Positions 13,575 to 23,279 of a DNA stretch of 64,000 nt are shown one piece after another. The notes beneath the pieces were generated by a model. It saw nothing but the letters and a program-made list of their open reading frames with translations, did no database searches and was not told the origin of the DNA. Position 1 is the stretch's first letter. Every line of letters begins with the position of its first letter. Source of the stretch: Oscheius sp. JU75 (lineage: Eukaryota > Nematoda > Chromadorea > Rhabditida > Rhabditidae); contig JASJZC010000002.1 in NCBI GenBank assembly GCA_037178855.1, positions 4,402,001 through 4,466,000 on the forward strand. The letters run 5' to 3'. The position numbers were made by a program, and so were the translations under genes.

Positions 13575-13662
13575 TCTGAGCCAATTTAGCTAGATTCAGT
13601 AGATAAAAAGCATTTTTCAAAGGAATTCCATGGGAGAAGGACAGAAGAGTAGCGAGAAGGTT

Positions 13663-13668
13663 TTATTG
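13663..13668 (-). terminator. Polyadenylation signal AATAAA of SDHD
   Basis: AATAAA on the minus strand, 87 nt after the SDHD stop and about 85 nt before the trans-splice-type acceptor of ZCCHC4. Confidence 0.6.
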
Positions 13669-13754
13669 TGCGCTCGGATACAAAATCGTTTTTCTACATA
13701 ATAATGGCTATACAACTACACAATTCACTGTCGATTACCCAAAATTCCAGCTTT

Positions 13755-14440
13755 TTAGAGAGCGAAGACCATCTCGAAGGCCTTGGTAATTCCTACGTCG
13801 TTGGTGTTGAAGTGGAGGAGCCCTAAAGTGTGCTTTAGATTGAAAGGAGCACCTGTTACCAGCAAGCAGACAAGCAGAAAGGAGGTAGAGACTATAATGA
13901 GCAGCCTTGGCGGCGGGCTGGCCGATTACAAAGGGACGAGCGTAGTCGGCAATGACTCCCTGGACTCCCCTGAAATTAATTTTGAGTAGAAATGAAAAAA
14001 AGGAACGAACCAGTGGATGTGGAGTGTGAGAGCGATGGTAAGAGCGGCATCCATGACGGGTCCGTGAACGAAGTAGGCAGCTGGGAAAAGAGGGATCATT
14101 CCCACGGCAAAGTATCTTTCGGCCTGAAGAAAAAACTTTTTGTTAATCTATTCTCATGATTTAAGACTGCAAACTTATATAGCTGTTATTTTTACCAGTG
14201 TGCGCAACCTGAACCGCTAATCGAAAATCAATAACGTTTACTTTGTTGAAATGCCTTATCTTTTTATCAGAACTTTATGAATAAGGAAAAACAACCTACC
14301 TTGAAGTGTGCGGAGTGATCGTGAGTCTTATTGGCCCCGTCATTCAGCGTCGTAGCAGCCCTGATGGGAACACAGATCCTCGGCTGTGTTCTGGCTGTCA
14401 GAAGAGCTCGCTGGAATACAGCGGCGTGACGCAGGGCCAT
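13755..14440 (-). CDS. SDHD: Succinate dehydrogenase membrane anchor subunit D (CybS), 143 aa
   Basis: Small heme/quinone-binding membrane anchor of mitochondrial complex II, inner membrane. Four exons: 14300..14440, 14011..14123, 13860..13969, 13755..13822 (phases 0, 2, 1). Residues 1-30 are basic and hydroxylated without acids, consistent with a mitochondrial presequence. Membrane segments follow from about residue 50. [15 protein letters not shown] carries the conserved Asp-Tyr of the quinone site, and the C-terminus [21 protein letters not shown] matches the family ending (YFNYHDVGICKAVAMLW in human). The ATG directly follows tttttgtttag, a classic spliced-leader acceptor. Divergently transcribed from RTRAF, 672 bp away. 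Confidence 0.93.
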
Positions 14441-15112
14441 CTAAACAAAAAGTATTTAATTTTGTAAGTAAACGCTTGAAAAGACATGAAAAGAACAGTT
14501 AAAGAAGAGCTTCTATGTTAACGCGCAGCAAAGAACGATCGAAAAAGTTGAGGCGTTTAGTTGGAAAGGGGACGCAAAGTCGGTTCTTTTTACACAGACG
14601 GAATACTTGGACTAGAACAAGAGGCAGAAAATGAGGTAAAATAGCTTTTCCATCGAAAGGAAAAGTCGTTGAAGCGAACCTCGCTCTATCCCCCCCATTT
14701 GAATTTCCCGCGCACGACTTTTTGCACTCATTTTGTGCATTTTCCGGCGGTTTTCAGCTACTCATTTGTTCTCAAAATGTGTTTAATCGATTTGCCGTCA
14801 AAAACTACCCCTAAGATGAGTAGTCGAACAGAAAAAAGGCTAACACATAGATATCAACAGGCGTAAGAGATAATATATGCACAACTTGCGCGTGTTATTA
14901 TCCATCTGCAGCTTATTTTTACATCGAACTACTCATTATAGTGGTACGTGCGACTGAAAATCAACATGCCAGACGCATAAATTTTCACGTTTTTGCTACT
15001 AATGATGTCAATAAACCATACGTTTTCTCTCTAATTCTGTTGCTTACAAGCGGTTGATACTCATAACCATGTCTCAATACCGTTCTACCATGTGTAACCA
15101 TATTTTCAGAAA
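14441..15112. promoter_or_regulatory. Divergent intergenic region, SDHD (minus) / RTRAF (plus)
   Basis: 672 bp with no supported gene between two divergent housekeeping starts. Both starts are preceded by trans-splice-type acceptors, so the true promoters lie further inside this region. No TATA or other motif stood out convincingly. Confidence 0.45.
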
Positions 15113-15997
15113 ATGTCGAAGCGAAAGCTTCAAGCAATTGGCTACGAAAAGGACTTCATTGATCTTGAAGGTCGGTTCAATTATTTTGCTAAAAAATGAG
15201 TCGGTTTAGATGACAACGTTTACCGCAACTTTGTGTGCGAGATGGAAACTCGTTATCTGCAGACAAAGGACGACGCATGGATTCAGTCGGTGTTGAAGAC
15301 GGAGAAAACAGAAGAATGGAATAAAAAGCTGAATGACGTTAGTTTCTCTTCCTTTTTTGTGGGATTATCACCTAGATTGCTTAAATTTTTAATATTTTTC
15401 AGTATTTCGCAGAGAGTGGCTTCATCTCATTCGGTACTCGAGCAGCAGCCGTAGATTGTATTCTCAACAGTGTCGTCGAAAAGATGTTCAACGAAAATGG
15501 TAAGATTTCCTCTTTTTTATTCTATACAAAGCTTCAGCCGATGTACAAAAGCTCACAAGCAGCGAGTACACGAGACTGGCCAAACCGAAAGTGCAAAAAG
15601 AAGTGAGTCCGGCTGAACTGACTCACCACATCAACGACCTCTGCAAAATGCTCCACATCGTTCCTCATCCCGATCCGATGGTTTCACTCGAGGCTGCCTG
15701 TATCTACATCAACAAGTACCTGAACAGCGACTACGTCAAAGAGAAAGTCGCCGAAGAGAAGGAGGGAAAACAGGTGGTCAGTTTTTTTTCCTTTTGCTGC
15801 GATCAATCAAGTGATTTCAGAAGACATTCGACTTGAGGTCGTTCCCAAGTGGTCTGCCCAACTACAACAGCGGAATTGTGAACGCGGCGGCTCGAATTCT
15901 TCGTCTCCTCAACATCGAGACGCTCCGCGAAACTCAGACCAAAGTGAACGAGACCCTCGTAGCCATTCAGAATATCACAGCCGATAAGGCTAACTAA
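15113..15997 (+). CDS. RTRAF: RTRAF / hCLE (C14orf166) homolog, 231 aa
   Basis: RNA transcription, translation and transport factor. In animals it is part of a complex with DDX1 and of the tRNA-ligase complex, shuttling between nucleus and cytoplasm. Five exons: 15113..15170, 15210..15337, 15403..15499, 15538..15773, 15821..15997. The start MSKRKLQAIGYEKDF parallels the family start (MFRRKLTALDYHNP). The C-terminal block ARILRLLNIETLRETQTK and the following helix NETLVAIQNITADKAN match human ARILRLLHIEELRELQTK almost residue by residue. The length is close to human (244). The ATG follows attttcag/AAA, a spliced-leader-type acceptor. It heads a plus-strand series; the next gene's acceptor is about 140 bp past the stop. 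Confidence 0.95.
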
Positions 15998-16149
15998 ATT
16001 GTTGGTTTTTAACTTCAATTGTGCATTATTCCAGTTTATTGAATTTTACGGGCATCCACTCTTGAGTTCAATTGATTGGATAGATTTCCATGTTACATGA
16101 AAAAAACCCTGTTACTTTTGCTAAAATGCTTTTCAGAGAGACGAATGTG

Positions 16150-16858
16150 ATGAAAATTGTCTCAACGAGCATTTTACATGCTAGTTCTCCGCTGAAGTTC
16201 GTTCTACGACACGTCTCCTACATTCCTAAGTATTTTTAAATTTTTACGGTCGTTATAACTCAATTCAGGAAGAAGACGCACTATCAGATCCTCGGAATAG
16301 CCAGCGATGCCAGTCAGGACCAGATTAAAAGGGCTTTCGTCGATCGAACGAATGAGCTCCATCCAGATCGGAACAATCAGCCGGCCGACAGTCGGATCGG
16401 CTGGAGTCGAGAGGATTCGACGGAGAAGTTCATGCTCGTCAAGGAGGCCTACGACTGTCTGAGGAATATGGAAAAGAGACGAGCTTACGATCAGGAGATT
16501 CTGGTGAATACGGGAGGTGGCTTTCTTATGGAGGTTTGTTATTAATATGCTCCTTTTTCAAATTCACCTTTAGGTAAAGGCTCCCAGATTCAAAAATACC
16601 ATCCTCGATCTGAATAAAAGACGAAATGATTCGTACACGGGACCAGGAAAACGTTCCGAAACCTCTGCCGCTCATTTCAGGTATTCTTTTTTCCGTTTGA
16701 GGTATTTCAAGATATTCAGAGATCCCGAGCAAGAATATTACGACGAAAAGAGAAAAAACCGGACGTTATATCTCATAGGAGCGCTGTTTCTATCAATTGT
16801 GGCCATAAACATCGTCTACGTCTGGAATTTGCGGCGAAATGGTCGAAGAAAAGTCTGA
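16150..16858 (+). CDS. J-domain protein with C-terminal membrane anchor (DNAJC4/DNAJC30-like), 196 aa
   Basis: HSP40-type co-chaperone predicted to stimulate an HSP70 at a membrane. Exons 16150..16229, 16269..16533, 16574..16680, 16720..16858. The J domain occupies about residues 28-105, beginning THYQILGIASDASQDQIKRA, with the catalytic His-Pro-Asp in NELHPDRNNQ. It is lengthened by an insert after HPD. A single hydrophobic helix near the C-terminus (LYLIGALFLSIVAINIVYVW) precedes a basic tail RRNGRRKV. A basic N-terminus could be a mitochondrial presequence. Start chosen after the acceptor aaaatgcttttcag; the ATG at 16126 inside that acceptor is an alternative if there is no trans-splicing. 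The architecture fits DNAJC4 or DNAJC30, but I cannot decide which. Confidence 0.85.
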
Positions 16859-17301
16859 ACTAGGTTTACAGTTTGTTTTGTAGTTGTAGATTCACTTTGT
16901 TTTCAATAAACTACGGGTATTTCCAAACTGTTTCTGTGTGTTCTGATTCGTTTCCTCGATCAATTCCTGGAATATCTTCCGTACAATAATGGAAAGTCGA
17001 AGCAGACTAGTCTCGTTCTTGAGTTGCGTTGGCGCGCAAACTTTTGAATGCAGTAGCCCTAATAACTTTTCGCTCTCGAACTGTTAGTCTCAATTCAGTT
17101 TCAGAGTAAGGAGCAAACAAACCAAGTCAATAAACAACGTTTGAACACAGCAATAACTTTCCTTTTACAAAAAAAAGTTTTGATCTAATTGGATACGCTT
17201 CCGTAGTGTTCCTTTGAGTTATTGGCCATTTGCCGCATTCTATCGAGTAGGTCCCTTTGACCTTTTTTCTTATTGCCTAATTATTCCCTTTCTGGCCCAG
17301 A
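16859..17301. other. Intercistronic region
   Basis: 443 bp with no supported coding sequence. It contains an AATAAA (caataaacta, about 16901-16910) for the upstream J-protein gene and, at its end, the acceptor ctttctggcccag just before the ILKAP ATG. Confidence 0.55.
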
Positions 17302-20300
17302 ATGTCTCTATACGACGATGACGATCCTCCACCAGTCCAAAAGACTTCGACTTCCTCTCTTTACGACGACGACGATGAGCCACCTCCAGTCAAGAGAAAG
17401 TACGGGGAAGAACCGTCCAGTTCACTGGGTAAGACCAGTGTATCCCAGGTTTCATCCATATCCAGGCAACAAAAACGAAGTTGAAGCTATTGAGACAAAG
17501 GTCAAAGTGGTAGGTCAAACTCTGAAGGAAGAGTTTCCAGTAAAAGGTAGAGTATTCAATCCTCGGAGAATTTAACAAAACACTACAGAACATGCCCTTT
17601 TGGCCGTGGTCAGTGCCCGAAAAGGAGAACGAGATGAGATGCAAGACTGCCATATCCTGGACGGGGCATACTGTCTCCACAAAAGATTCTTGTAAGTTCA
17701 TATTCAATTCATTTCAAATGATAAGAACAGGAGACGGACAGCTCTGTACGGAGTCTTTGACGGACACGCTGGAAGTCGTGCAGCTCAACATTGTGAGCGG
17801 GAGCTGCCTAATCTGCTGAACACAAAGTTGAGTTCTTGTAAGTACACTTCGCTGGATCTTCAATTGATTTTCTCTGAATGATACGAACGAAATATTTCAG
17901 TTGGCGACCAGACTTCAATGGAAAAGTTGCTGAAGAAGACGTTTACTTCTTGCTATAAGGAACTCGATGACTCGTTTTTGGCTGAAGCAAAGAAAGAGTT
18001 AGTTGATAAACTTTAGAAAATAAGAACCAGCTGCAGGCGGCAGCTTCGCAGCCCTTTGGCCTTTGCTTAGAATTGACCACAGGCGGCTGCGCCGCTTCGT
18101 AGTTACAGAAATCTCCCAGGGGCTTCACTGTGAAAAAAGCCAAGTTCTACAGCGCACCCAAAGTTGACTTGTCATCCAATTTAGACAATAACTGTTTTTG
18201 AACAACAAAACTTTTGGACAACTAATTGGCTCGCTTCTGTTTCGTGGCCACGGACAAACAAACAAACAAACAAACAAACAAACAAACAAACAGACAAACA
18301 AAGAAACAGAGTCCGCCACAGAAACCATCGCGCTTTAGATAGTAGAGATCTTTCAGAAAACCAGTGTGTAAGGACGGAACAACAGCCACGACAGTTCTCA
18401 TTCTGAATGACTCCATCTTTGTGGCCAATATTGGAGATTCGAAGGCTATCGTAGCCCGATTCAAGTACGAAAATCAGCCGATTCCTGTGGTTCTCACGGT
18501 GGATCATAATCCGACGATTTACGAGGAGAGAATGCGGATTCAGACTACAGGGGCCAGTGTCGTGTGAGTTAATTTTTTAACCTGGTATGTTAATGAATGT
18601 GTGACCAGAAAGGAATTCCATTAGATACAGTTTGAAACGAACTTTCCAACATGAGACTACCCGAAAGATCAAACGCAAACAATCGTCTTTTTTTCAGAAA
18701 TGGTCGAGTGAACGGCATTCTCGAGGTCTCTCGTTCAATCGGCGATGGTCAGTTCAAGAACAACGGCGTCATCTGCATCCCGGACATGAGAAAATGCACA
18801 ATAACAGAGGAAGACAAGTGAGTTGGTTTATTGTGGCTAGTACCCGTGAATGACCAGACCATATACATTGCCCGTAATCTCAGTGAGTGACTAGAACTAT
18901 CTGCTAGCAGCAGTCGTCTCTTCTATGTTCTCTAGATGTTAGTTCCCTCGACTTCGGAGATAGATTCTGGCATGGGCTTGCCGTTGGTTTCGGGTAGTAG
19001 GAGTTGAGTGAGTACGGCGGCGATTAGGGAAAGGACACAGAAGGGGATGACCATGGCCAGTTTTCCGTAGCTGTCGACCTAAAAGACCCTTTGAACTCTT
19101 TAAAACACTCATTCCTACCAGCCAAAGAGCGATGTACGAGGAGGAAATGGCTCCAACTCTGGCAATGGTCGAGCAGCATCCAACGGCACTGTTTCTGATG
19201 ACGGTAGGGAACAGTTCTGAAGTGTAGGTGTACATGGCAGTGTAGGATACGGTAATCGATGCCTTGGTGAGCATCATTTGCGTGATTGCGATGTAGAAAG
19301 GAACTGTAACTTTGTTTTGAGAGTTAATCAAGTCTCTTACTCTCGTCTCCAATGACCCAGTTGGCTACCAAACATAGTCCGGCAGTTAGCAATCCAGCAC
19401 TGACCAGCTGTCTTCTTCCGATTCTGTCAATCAAGAAGTAGACTAAGAGGAGAGCCGGGATCTCCATGGCCGCACTGAGGGCAAAATTCACGAAGAGACT
19501 TCCTCCTCCGATGTCACTCTTCATCGTGAGACCATAGTACATCATCGTACAAACGGGCCTGTAATTGTTTTGATGGGGCTGATCTGTCGAAGAAATCGGT
19601 TCAGCGCATGATCTCAACTCGTGGTTGTTACTTACCATAGGAAGAAGCAGACCAATGTTCTCTTTCGCATCTGCGGAGTCCTGACTAAGTCGTAAATTCC
19701 GAAAGAGGAATTCTTGGAAGTCACAGAAGATCCTTCGAGACTTTCCCACCTAAATTTGTTGTTTTGATACAATTCTGTCAGTCATTAGCTACCATTTGGT
19801 TGGAATGTAAGACTTGTTGGTCTTTGCCGCCTTGACCAGAATCTCATTGGCCTCTTCGTAACGTCCCATGGTGACTAACCAGCGAGAACTCTCGGGCACT
19901 AGCCTAAAGTGTAAAAGGTGTGTCTGAACAAAAACAGACTGACCACCAGTAGGAGAGGAAGAGCAGTGAGGGTAGAGCAATGGCAGCATGGAGGATACGG
20001 TAGTCAGTGATGTAGTAGGCCATTACAGAGAGAAGAATCTCTCCGACAGCATAGAAAGCCCCAGCCACAACGGCGCCAAGTCGTCGATACTTGGCACCGA
20101 CCAGTTCCATTCCCAAAACGATTGCCACTCCGTAGATTCCGGGCTGCGAAAAGCCGGTCCCAGCCCTGTGGCAAGAGTTATTGACTGATAGTTGTACTCA
20201 CTTGAGAATGGCAAACAGCCACCAGGTCGGGGCAATGCTCAAAAGAATGCCACAGCTGGTTTGGATCAGCAGGGCCAGATAGAAGACCTTCTTCCTCCCG

Positions 20301-22070
20301 AGTCTAAAAATATTCGAATTCTTTTCGATCCCTCTGAATAACTCTTACTTGTCGCCGGCGATGCCGCAAAAGAGCGAGCCTGTCATCTGACCCAGGTAGT
20401 AAAGAGACTGGACGGTCGCCTTGATCCAGGACCGTTCACCGGTCATTTCCCACTGAAAAAGGAGATACTACTGTAGCAATAGAATGTTTGAAAAAAGGTT
20501 TTGGTGTATATGATCACAGAATTTCATAAGTCACAATTATAACTCCTAACTTGCGGAATTCGACTATATGCAAGTAGCTTACCCTCAAAACGGCATTGTA
20601 CTCTGTGTGATTCCCGTGCTTGTTCTCGCAGAAGGATCCATTTGAACATCTGTAACAAAACTTCGGGACAAAAGCAAGATTAACATACCCTAGAAGACTG
20701 GGAGATATCGTGGGAGGGGCGGCCACAAAGGCCCAGCTCATAACGTGCATAGCCACGAAGATAGTAGGCAGACATAGGAGCACAAACTGATTGAACTGGT
20801 ACCTCCCGAAATTGCCCAGATGAGTCAAGAGGATATCATCGAAAGTGGTCTTAGTCTTCTTCGGCTCATCCACTCCCAGCTGTTGTATGGGAGGATCCTC
20901 GACTTCGTCAGTGACTTTAGCAGAGACGGAAAAGACCATTTTCCTGGAAGTAGTAGTGAAAGGAAGAGTGTGGAAAGGCGGGAACTGCCGGGTCTGTGTG
21001 CCTTTTATCCTCGACCGGGGCGGCCTGTTCTGATTGTACGGTGACTATCATCATAGGACGTCTTACGTATATGGGGTGGGAGGAGAGAAGGTATTCTCTT
21101 AACTGGCCTGACGTCAGCCAATTGGTCGGGTTCGGACTGTACCCGGCGCAGCGTGGGAAGGGCAAAAAGCTGCAACTAAATTGGGAAGAAAGGATGGATG
21201 ACGGTGAAAATTGGTCAGCTCGCTTTGCAACCGCCAAAGCGATTGAAATTCTAATGGCTTGCAGGTTCCTCATTGTGGCCTGTGACGGGCTTTGGAAGTC
21301 ATTCTCCGATGAAGAGGCTATCAAATTCGTCGACAACGAGCTCAAGACACCTGCTGACGTAAGTTTGACTTCTGTCAGGGGATAATACCTTCTGTGACTC
21401 TTTACTATTGATTGTAAGTCTGACTGGCACGGATTACAGGGAGATGTATATGGGTTTCTCCTACTGAACCAAGCGCTTCCCATATCCTTTAAGACCATAT
21501 TTGTTCAAACTATTATAACTTGATTCAATCAATTGCAATCTCAAAAGATCACCATCTTTTCCATAACACCACTTGTTTTCAAAACGTATCATACCACCTG
21601 GAATGTCCTTCATCTCTCGTGCCGGCCAGAAAGTAGCGTAATACCGTTTTGACATTCCATTGTTAGAGACTCGGACACAATGGAGTTGACCAGAGCGCTG
21701 TTTGTGTGTCTCTTGTCTTGAAAGTGAAAAAGTCATAAATTCTGCAGCCTGCGCACGTGCTATGATACCCGTTTGTCCGTGATTCTTGTGGGTCTTGTTT
21801 ACACAACATTCCTTGAATGACTTTTTGGTATTCTGTCCGAACAACAATCGGTGGACAGAGTAAATTCTGGACGTCACAAAGGGATCACACAAACAAACAA
21901 CTCTCTTTCAGAAAACATGGAATGGAACTGAAGCCGAGCTGGCAGAACTTCTTTGGCAGCGGACTGTGGATCGACTAACTGCCGAAGCCGTCCGTCGCAA
22001 GTGTGGAGATAACGTCAGTGTGATTCTTGTTCGATTGAGCAAACTGCCTAATGACTTGTGTCCTAAATAA
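17302..22070 (+). CDS. ILKAP: ILKAP-type PP2C serine/threonine phosphatase, 364 aa
   Basis: Mg/Mn-dependent PPM-family phosphatase; the human ortholog binds and inhibits integrin-linked kinase signalling. Nine exons: 17302..17428, 17466..17546, 17589..17691, 17731..17837, 17901..17997, 18357..18563, 18698..18817, 21265..21358, 21912..22070; phases close throughout. An acidic N-terminus with two SLYDDDD blocks and a PPPVKRK NLS-like stretch precedes the PP2C fold. Its motifs are ARKGERDEMQDCH, GVFDGHAG (metal-binding Asp), FVANIGDSKAIVARF, NPTIYEERMRIQ, NGRVNGILEVSRSIGDG, FLIVACDGLWKSFSDEEA and CGDNVSVILVRL. Catalytic Asp residues are present. Intron 7 (18818..21264) contains a complete SLC22 gene on the opposite strand, and intron 5 carries a dispersed repeat. 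The stop overlaps an AATAAA. Confidence 0.95.
18148..18350 (-). repeat. Dispersed repeat, copy 1
   Basis: The reverse complement runs from tctctactatctaaagcgcg through cacgaaacagaagcg to caactttgggtgcgctgtag. Outside the microsatellite it aligns by eye at roughly 80-85 percent with 44031-44198 on the plus strand. It abuts the 3' splice site of ILKAP intron 5. No terminal inverted repeats or coding capacity seen. Confidence 0.8.
18255..18302 (+). repeat. (AAAC)n microsatellite
   Basis: About twelve near-perfect CAAA units in an ILKAP intron, with one A-to-G interruption. It expands the (GTTT) tract of the dispersed repeat spanning 18148-18350. Confidence 0.95.
18932..20939 (-). CDS. SLC22-type organic ion transporter (major facilitator superfamily), about 545 aa
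   Basis: Twelve-helix plasma-membrane transporter. The ATG at 20939 follows a trans-splice-type acceptor (cttccag/GAAAATG); the stop TAG is at 18932-18934. Ten exons with consistent phases. Family marks in order: the N-terminal DDILLTHLGNFGRYQFNQF; a first extracellular loop of about 40 residues with Cys and an N-glycosylation site (NHT), short for SLC22; the helix 2-3 motif GDKLGRKK; the SLC22 signature WLVPESSRWL; the MFS repeat FLIDRIGRRQL; TSELFPTVIRNSAVG; and the C-terminal LLLPETNGKPMPESI. The whole gene sits antisense inside ILKAP intron 7, so its promoter lies within 20940-21264. Substrate cannot be told from the sequence. Confidence 0.93.
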
Positions 22071-22128
22071 ACTATGTTTGTAATTATTGTGCTCTTTGCA
22101 AACAATCAAAAAGTATTCGAATCAAACG

Positions 22129-23120
22129 ATGCGTCTTGGAGAGCTGCTCCTGCTCGTCGTCTCCTGCTTCGTCACCAGCCACGCTCTCCGATGCATGCTG
22201 GGAGATCGACTGGGCGAATACAAGATCGTCGACAGTCTCTACCAGTGCAAGTTCACCGTCACGCTACAGAATAACGGCACCCTTCAACTCATCGGCTATC
22301 CCTATCAGGTACGTCCACTTTCTGTTCTTTTGGAGTAGAGCCACTTTTCTTCTATAGACTCTTGTTTCTCTTAGGTTAATCGTGTTAACTGAGAATCTCT
22401 ATAACTATCCATCTCTGAAGATGAACTTCAAAACTTTCTTGACAGCTGCATTTTCCCAACAATATCACTCATTACTCTTGACTTCCCCTTGGCAATTAGG
22501 AAACCTTTGGTCTGATTCAGTTCAGTTTCAACTGTCAACTTTCAAAACAGTCAATGATCTCAACCACCTATCACAAGACGCCCCTTTTTGGACTTTGGTA
22601 CAGTTTTAAGCACGTGGTGTGATAAAAACCTTGACTAATCAGTGTGTGTCGTATAGGACGAAACGTGAGAGTGTAATACCGAGTCCATTCTCTTTTGCCT
22701 TCAAAAATGGAAAGTCTGATATTAAAATTACAGGTCAACGAACGAGGCGGCTGTTTCTTCCATCCGTTGGGCATGGTCACATGCGACTGCTTCGCGAGCT
22801 ATTGCAACTACCGAATCGACCAAATTGTCAAGAGAATTCGCAAATTCAAGGACAGAGAACAGAAGAAGTCTGATCGCGACAAGATGGAGCAGATTATCGA
22901 GAAGCTGAATCACAGACAAGGACTCAAGGCGAACATCTCGCTGATTTGGAGAGAACACAACACGACTGCCCAGCGATTCGTCAAAAAGACCGACGACTTC
23001 ACGAAAGTTGCTCGACGAACCATTCGTCTGGCTATCGGAGTCGGCTTCTTCATCGTCTTCTTCGCGGCCGGCGTCGGATACGAATGCTACAATCAGAGAC
23101 GAAAGAACAAGGACGAATAG
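22129..23120 (+). CDS. Small cysteine-rich type I membrane protein, ET/Ly6-like pattern, 188 aa, family not certain
   Basis: Two exons, 22129..22308 and 22734..23120. Signal peptide MRLGELLLLVVSCFVTSHA, then a compact ectodomain with six cysteines ending in CDCFASYCN. A terminal CxC..CN resembles nematode ET modules and three-finger Ly6-type domains. A charged helical region (NYRIDQIVKRIRKFKDREQK onward) leads to a transmembrane helix at about residues 156-176 (IRLAIGVGFFIVFFAAGVGY) and a short basic tail. One N-glycosylation site each lies in NNGT, NISL and NTTA. The start lies only 58 bp after the ILKAP stop, the tightest spacing in the window. I do not recognise an ortholog. A receptor-accessory or adhesion role is possible by topology only. 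Confidence 0.75.
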
Positions 23121-23279
23121 AAGAAGCTTTATCGGCGGATTGAATAATAACTTTCCATCAATTTCTGTACAAACAAAGTATGGATGAGCAAAGAGAAAAG
23201 AGTAGAAGCACCTAAAATATGGTAGGAGAAGTGAGGGGATCAGATCACAGTTTATAAGTAGAAGGCTATTACTAAAAGA

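Noticed and set aside
21461-21892. 143-codon minus-strand frame inside the last ILKAP intron
   Set aside because: Starts with TTG rather than ATG, shows no homology I recognise and has no promoter or splice context.
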